Source of the DNA: an uncultured Collinsella sp.
GTDB taxonomy: Bacteria > Actinomycetota > Coriobacteriia > Coriobacteriales > Coriobacteriaceae
Direction of reading: 5' to 3'
Length of the DNA: 12,724 bases
Assembly (NCBI GenBank): GCA_958407465.1
Contig: CATYIV010000046.1
Span: forward strand, 1 to 12,724
The notes beneath the pieces were generated by a model that searched no databases, was not told the origin of the DNA, and saw only the letters and a program-made list of their open reading frames with translations. Shown in pieces: positions 9,272 to 12,724 of the stretch. Numbering within the stretch: the first letter of the stretch is position 1; every line of letters begins with the position of its first letter. A program made the translations under genes and the position numbers.

Positions 9272-9315
9272 TTACGCGGTTTTACCAAACCGCGTAACGG
9301 CTCGACGCTGCAAAC
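9271..9315. repeat. Dispersed GTTACGCGG repeat, copy 1
   Basis: GTTACGCGGTTT (9271-9282) and AAACCGCGTAAC (9287-9298) form a perfect 12-bp hairpin with the loop TACC, followed by the tail GGCTCGACGCTGCAAAC. The same 45 bases recur at 12638-12682 with one difference, in the loop. A further CGGCAATCTG is found at the same offset (54 bases) in both copies. It begins on the last base of the aroF stop codon and could act as the aroF transcript end, although no T-run directly follows the first stem. Confidence 0.85.
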
Positions 9316-9410
9316 CCGCCAGAACGGCAATCTGCCTTTCAGCTTCGACGGCATGACCAAAAGGTCAATGCCGCCTCGCTTCAAGGCACCTTGCTCGCTC
9401 TGGCGGGTTT
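9312..9410. repeat. Long imperfect hairpin (about 99 bases) between convergent genes
   Basis: AAACCCGCCAGA (9312-9323) pairs perfectly with TCTGGCGGGTTT (9399-9410). Inside this, GCAA (9327-9330) pairs with TTGC (9391-9394) and GCCTT (9334-9338) with AAGGC (9383-9387). CGGCATGACC (9349-9358) pairs with GGTCAATGCCG (9363-9373) with one bulged base, leaving an AAAA loop. The nested pairing makes one long rod overlapping the tail of the GTTACGCGG repeat. It could be a miniature repeat element, or the shared terminator region of aroF (+) and the agmatine deiminase gene (-). A T-run (9420-9424) lies ten bases beyond it. Confidence 0.65.
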
Positions 9411-9588
9411 TCGCTGACGTTTTTCGACCTGCATCGTTGCCAGAGTTGGCACCAATGACTAATGCGGTAGCAAGCTACGTCGGTCCGATTGATCGGCTGG
9501 GTTTTCGAGGTGCCCCAGGTCGCCGCGAAAGAGGAGCGAAGCGTACTTTGATGAACGGCAAGGTGCCGTGCCTCGGGAAGACAAACAG
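9411..9588. other. Intergenic remainder between aroF and the agmatine deiminase gene
   Basis: No gene is supported here. Four short perfect hairpins occur in series: GCCA/TGGC (9439-9450), GTAGC/GCTAC (9467-9478), CCGAT/ATCGG (9485-9496) and ACGGCA/TGCCGT (9555-9569). None is followed by a strong T-run. They may form part of a larger repeat whose limits cannot be set from one copy. Confidence 0.4.
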
Positions 9589-10794
9589 TTACGCCGAGGG
9601 TTCCTGCTGCGTGATGCAGTGGATGTTGCCGCCGCCGAAGACGACCTGCTCGGACTGAACGCCGACGCACTTGTAGACGCCCTCGCCCCAGACCTCGTCA
9701 TAGATCTTCTGGAGCGTGTCAACGGCAATCTGATCGTTCTCGTCGCCGTACTGCGGGACGATAACGCCGTGGTTGGTGACCAGGTAGTTCATGTAGGAGG
9801 CGATCAGCGGCTCGTTGGCAACGCGCGGCTCGGCGTTCTCGTCGGCGTCGATGGTGTCGCAGGAAGCCTGGTCCATGAACAGCGGGTTCACAGGCATACA
9901 GAGCTTGTAGACCTTCATCTTGCGGCCCTTGGCGTCAACGGCGTTGGAGAGGGTCTCGTAGACAGCGTGGCACTGCTCGTAGAACGGATACTCGGGATCG
10001 TCGGTCCAGATGCAGGCCATGACGCCCGGAGCGATGAACGTGGCGACGTCATCGATGTGGCCGTTGGTCTCCTCGGGGTCGATGCCCTCCTTGACCCAGA
10101 TTACCTTCTCGACGCCCAGGTAATCCTTGAGGTGCTCGTCCATATAGGCGCGAAGTTCCTCGCTCCAGGGCTCAAACTTCCTCTTGAACTTTGGCCAGAT
10201 GGACTCGGGGTCCTCTTCCTCCTCCAGAACCGCAGAGCAGGTGCGGCCCGGGGAAAGCAGGCACTGGTCGGTCACGACCACGGTGCCTTCGCCGTCGACG
10301 GTAATGGAACCGCCCTCGAGGATCATGTCATCGGGACGATAGCGACGGCAGCCGGAAAGCTCGGCCATCTTAAGGGCAATCTGCTCGTCCTTATCCCACG
10401 GAAAATAGAGGCCGTCGACGAGGCCGCCGTAGGCGTTGAAGTGCCAGTGGTTGGCGCGCTTATCGCCCTTGCCATTGATAACAAAAGTGGCAGCGGTGTC
10501 GCGGAACCAAGCGTCGTCGGTGGTCATCTCGATAACGGTAACGTTCTCGTCTTCCTCAAAGGCGGCCTTGCAGTTGGCGTAGTCGGCCTGGTTGGCGCAC
10601 ATGGTGACCGGGGTGAACTCGGCGATGGCGCGAGCGATGGCGGCATACTGCTTCTGAGCCGGCTTGGCACCATGGGCCCAGGTATCGGTGCGATGGGGCC
10701 AGCCCATCCACACGCGATCCTGTGGGGCGAACTCAGCAGGCATAAAAAAGCCATCGGCCTTAGGGGTGGACTCGGACTCGGTGATCGTACGCAT
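9589..10794 (-). CDS. aguA: Agmatine deiminase (peptidyl-arginine deiminase family)
   Basis: Agmatine deiminase hydrolyses agmatine to N-carbamoylputrescine and ammonia. The 401-residue protein shows the family's guanidine-binding and catalytic elements: MPAEFAPQDRVWMGWPHR (18-35), DDAWFRDTAATFVIN (93-107), WHFNAYGG (117-124), LEGGSI (159-164), catalytic His246 in TNGHIDDVATF, and nucleophile Cys393 in FGGGNIHCITQQEP near the C-terminus. Members are usually about 365-370 aa. The surplus is largely an acidic then basic segment near 189-222 (VLEEEEDPESIWPKFKRKFEP...). The start at 10794 is preceded by GGAGGA six bases upstream. The frame stays open to 11028, but that extension has no family similarity or ribosome binding site. 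It follows a permease gene on the same strand, in the order transporter then deiminase seen in agu operons. A family member acting on another guanidino compound is possible. Confidence 0.93.
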   Translation of the reverse strand: MRTITESESTPKADGFFMPAEFAPQDRVWMGWPHRTDTWAHGAKPAQKQYAAIARAIAEFTPVTMCANQADYANCKAAFEEDENVTVIEMTTDDAWFRDTAATFVINGKGDKRANHWHFNAYGGLVDGLYFPWDKDEQIALKMAELSGCRRYRPDDMILEGGSITVDGEGTVVVTDQCLLSPGRTCSAVLEEEEDPESIWPKFKRKFEPWSEELRAYMDEHLKDYLGVEKVIWVKEGIDPEETNGHIDDVATFIAPGVMACIWTDDPEYPFYEQCHAVYETLSNAVDAKGRKMKVYKLCMPVNPLFMDQASCDTIDADENAEPRVANEPLIASYMNYLVTNHGVIVPQYGDENDQIAVDTLQKIYDEVWGEGVYKCVGVQSEQVVFGGGNIHCITQQEPSA

Positions 10795-11080
10795 AAGATT
10801 TCCTCCAAATCGAACGATCGCTTGCTGCGGGCGGGTTACCCGCAGCCTAAAACCAAGAGATGGTAGGCGCCCGTTCCCCGGCAAAGGTCGGGGCGCCTGG
10901 CACCGGTTTTCACGGATGTCGCACCGGCAAGCGACGACGTAACCTGGCGCGCGGAGACAAAATGCACGAAGGATACGGAAGAGAGATTGGGGTGGGCGGT
11001 GGTTACCAAAGCTATCGCTCACACCCACCCCGGGGAATGGTCAAGTGGCAAGGAAGGCTGGAGCCCCGAATCCGGGTGCT
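10795..11080 (-). promoter_or_regulatory. Spacer with hairpins between permease and agmatine deiminase genes
   Basis: Three strong inverted repeats lie in this 286-base spacer: GGGGTGGG (10989-10996) with CCCACCCC (11024-11031), AGGCGCCC (10865-10872) with GGGCGCCT (10891-10898), and GCTGCGGG (10824-10831) with CCCGCAGC (10839-10846). On the minus strand the first follows the permease stop and is trailed by a pyrimidine-rich AATCTCTCTTCC, so it may be a partial terminator. The last lies close upstream of the deiminase ribosome binding site. The spacer is long for a simple operon, so a second promoter here is possible; none is clear enough to place. Confidence 0.5.
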
Positions 11081-12511
11081 CTAGTCCTCCTCGGACTCCT
11101 CAGCGAGGCGCTGAGCAGCCAGCTCGGGAGTGAGACCCTTGTACTCGGTCTCGCGGCCCTTAGCACTGACGACGCGGACAACCTCGCCAATAAGCAAGAG
11201 CACGATGAAGATGACGATCATCGGGACCTTATCGCCAATCTCATCGACAGAGAACGGAATCAGCGTTGCAACGATAGCCAGAATCAGCTCGATGCAGGGA
11301 ATAGCCAGCATGACCTTCATCATGGCGCCCTTAAACGGGAACGTAAAGATACGCTCACGGTTGGGGTCGTTCTTACGAAGATTGAGGAATGCCGGGAACA
11401 TCGGGATGTAGGTCAGCAGCAGGAAGACAACGGAGGTACCGAAGAGCATCCAGAAGACACCGTTGGAGATGGCGTCGATGGGAACCAGCTGCAGGCACAG
11501 CACCAGGGAGGCAACGATGGCGTTGACCAGGTTGGCGCCGTTGGGCATGTCGTCATCCGAGATCATCGAGGCGAAGACCTTGGGCATGTTGCCATGCTCG
11601 GCAGCATAGCGAGCAACGGAGTTGACGCCGAAGGACCAGGCAGCCATGTTGGCGAACAGCGTGATCAGGAAGGCGATGCAGATGACCTTAAAGATCATGG
11701 AATCGCCCACAATAGTCTGGACAGCGTAGATCATACCGTAGTCGGGATCGATGGAATCGGCCGACACAGCAGCGCCGATGCCAAAGCCAGCGAACAGGTA
11801 GATCACGGCGATGGACAGGCCGCCGACGATGATAGCCTTGGGGATATCGCGAGCGGGATCGGCCATATCGTCGGTCATGGTGCAGATGACCTCGAAGCCC
11901 ATGAAGTTAAAGATGATGATCGACAGGTAGCCGAGCGCGTTGGTGTTGGTGAGCTCGGGCAAGAAGGTAACAGCGGACATATCGTTCGCAAAACCGTTCT
12001 CCATGGCGTACCAAATGCCCAAAGCGCCGACGATAGCGGCAACGGCGACCTTGATGATGGCGCCGCCGTTCAGGACCCATTCGGAGTCGGCAGCCTTGGA
12101 ACGACCCATAAGATAGACAATCCACACAAAGGCAAGGTCGATACCAATCTTGGCAATCAGATTGAACTCGACGCCAAAGACCATGCCCAAAATGTCCGGG
12201 AACATAGTAGCCAGCGAGGCAATCCACAGCGGGTAGTTAACCCAGTAGTAGTACGAAATGCGGGCGCCCCACTTGTCGCCCAGGCCATCGCGTACCCAGT
12301 CGTAAATGCCACCCTCCCCGTCATAGGTAGTGCCGAGCTCGGCAACGACCATGCCATAAGGGAGCAGGAAGGTCAGAATCAGGAAGATCCACCAGAAGAA
12401 CTGCTGGTTGCCAATGGCAGCAGCAGGTGCGGCGGCCTCGCAAACGAAGACGACGCAGATGATGGTCGAAATGACCGTCAAGAAGGAAAGCTTTTTCTTT
12501 CCGTCGCTCAT
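11081..12511 (-). CDS. APC-family amino acid/polyamine permease, probable agmatine-putrescine antiporter
   Basis: The 476-residue integral membrane protein has about 12 hydrophobic segments and the hallmarks of the amino acid-polyamine-organocation superfamily. These include EGGIYDWV (66-73), FNFMGFEVICTMTDDMADPA (201-220) followed by RDIPKAI, and SFGVNSVARYAAEHGNMPKVF (293-313). The N-terminal segment that usually starts with a G-S-G motif reads EAAAPAAAIGN here, as in the glutamate/GABA and agmatine antiporter branch. The C-terminus is charged and cytoplasmic (KGLTPELAAQRLAEESEED). The start ATG at 12511 has AAGGAG six bases upstream. The neighbouring agmatine deiminase gene suggests agmatine import in exchange for a product such as putrescine or carbamoylputrescine (AguD-like). 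This rests on context and family, and another amine or amino acid could be the substrate. Confidence 0.9.
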   Translation of the reverse strand: MSDGKKKLSFLTVISTIICVVFVCEAAAPAAAIGNQQFFWWIFLILTFLLPYGMVVAELGTTYDGEGGIYDWVRDGLGDKWGARISYYYWVNYPLWIASLATMFPDILGMVFGVEFNLIAKIGIDLAFVWIVYLMGRSKAADSEWVLNGGAIIKVAVAAIVGALGIWYAMENGFANDMSAVTFLPELTNTNALGYLSIIIFNFMGFEVICTMTDDMADPARDIPKAIIVGGLSIAVIYLFAGFGIGAAVSADSIDPDYGMIYAVQTIVGDSMIFKVICIAFLITLFANMAAWSFGVNSVARYAAEHGNMPKVFASMISDDDMPNGANLVNAIVASLVLCLQLVPIDAISNGVFWMLFGTSVVFLLLTYIPMFPAFLNLRKNDPNRERIFTFPFKGAMMKVMLAIPCIELILAIVATLIPFSVDEIGDKVPMIVIFIVLLLIGEVVRVVSAKGRETEYKGLTPELAAQRLAEESEED

Positions 12512-12548
12512 GATGAGCTCCTTCGCTCAGTCTTGGACAAATCGAGGT

Positions 12549-12572
12549 CCTTAAGATATTAAGGCAATTGCC
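12549..12572 (-). promoter_or_regulatory. Two abutting palindromes upstream of the permease gene
   Basis: CCTTAAGATATTAAGG (12549-12564) is an inverted repeat with a 4-base spacer. It shares its last two bases with the perfect 10-base palindrome GGCAATTGCC (12563-12572). They lie 38 to 61 bases upstream of the start, where an operator or promoter would be expected. TAATAT within this stretch on the minus strand could be a -10, but no good -35 partner was found. Confidence 0.45.
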
Positions 12573-12637
12573 GGGCCTCGGTGAGCGGGCGACAGGAGAC
12601 GAGCATCCGCCGCCCGCAAGCGTGCTTCTACGATGAA

Positions 12638-12682
12638 GTTACGCGGTTTTGCCAAACCGCGTAACGGCTCGACGCTGCAAAC
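12638..12682. repeat. Dispersed GTTACGCGG repeat, copy 2
   Basis: This copy of the 45-base repeat seen after aroF differs only in the hairpin loop (TGCC for TACC). The perfect 12-bp stem is 12638-12649 with 12654-12665. Weaker similarity continues to about 12710, including CGGCAATCTG at 12692-12701, and the element is probably cut by the window edge. It lies upstream of the permease gene on the opposite side from its coding region. Confidence 0.85.
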
Positions 12683-12724
12683 GCCCCTAAGCGGCAATCT
12701 GACGTTCAATCGTCGGTCGCGTAC

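Noticed and set aside
9271..9410. CRISPR, retron or integron attachment site reading of the repeats after aroF
   Set aside because: There is no regular repeat-spacer pattern, and no reverse transcriptase, integrase or cas gene in the window.
10795..11028. 78-residue N-terminal extension of the agmatine deiminase
   Set aside because: The extension has no family similarity and crosses two hairpins. The ATG at 10794 has a well-placed GGAGGA.
11045..12562. A 505-codon plus-strand open frame opposite the permease
   Set aside because: It is an antisense shadow in GC-rich DNA. The translation is rich in Asp, His and Gly with no recognisable domain, while the opposite strand encodes a clear APC permease.

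Overview
The window is GC-rich actinobacterial DNA. Gene density, codon bias toward G/C-ending codons and the gene set suggest an anaerobic gut member of the Coriobacteriia, most likely Collinsella-like. This is a judgement from family resemblance, not a database match. Seven protein genes are convincing: three on the minus strand at the edges (pyruvate formate-lyase pair on the left, agmatine deiminase and permease on the right) and four on the plus strand in the middle (a MarR regulator with two ABC exporter subunits, and a DAHP synthase). No tRNA, rRNA, CRISPR array or transposase gene was seen.

Left, minus strand (54-2442): pyruvate formate-lyase is encoded in two pieces. The large piece (683 aa) has the Cys-Cys active site but stops just before the glycyl radical domain. 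An 83-aa downstream gene with its own ribosome binding site supplies that domain, including the RVSGYAV radical loop. The 85 bases between them hold two hairpins. A gene-free stretch of 549 bases (2443-2991) follows, holding the likely pfl promoter and the leader of the next operon.

Centre, plus strand (2992-7726): a MarR-family regulator and two ABC exporter half-transporters overlap by 4 bases and then 1 base, forming a tight operon that ends in a very strong terminator. The two ABC subunits form an asymmetric heterodimer. The degenerate residues of subunit 1 (Asp for the catalytic Glu, Gln for the H-loop His) and the odd signature of subunit 2 (LSQGQ) all fall in the same composite ATP site. 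The MarR start codon and ribosome binding site lie within a 15-base inverted repeat, suggesting autoregulation.

The 7727-8239 gap carries a MITE-like or regulatory element bounded by near-perfect long inverted repeats, a separate 13-base palindrome, and a clear sigma-70-type promoter for aroF (DAHP synthase, first step of aromatic amino acid synthesis). After aroF lies a dispersed repeat (GTTACGCGG hairpin plus tail) followed by a roughly 100-base long hairpin. A second copy of the repeat lies at the right edge of the window.

Right, minus strand (9589-12511): an APC-family permease is followed by an agmatine deiminase, in the order transporter then deiminase seen in agmatine catabolic operons. 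The usual carbamoyltransferase and carbamate kinase genes are absent from the window.
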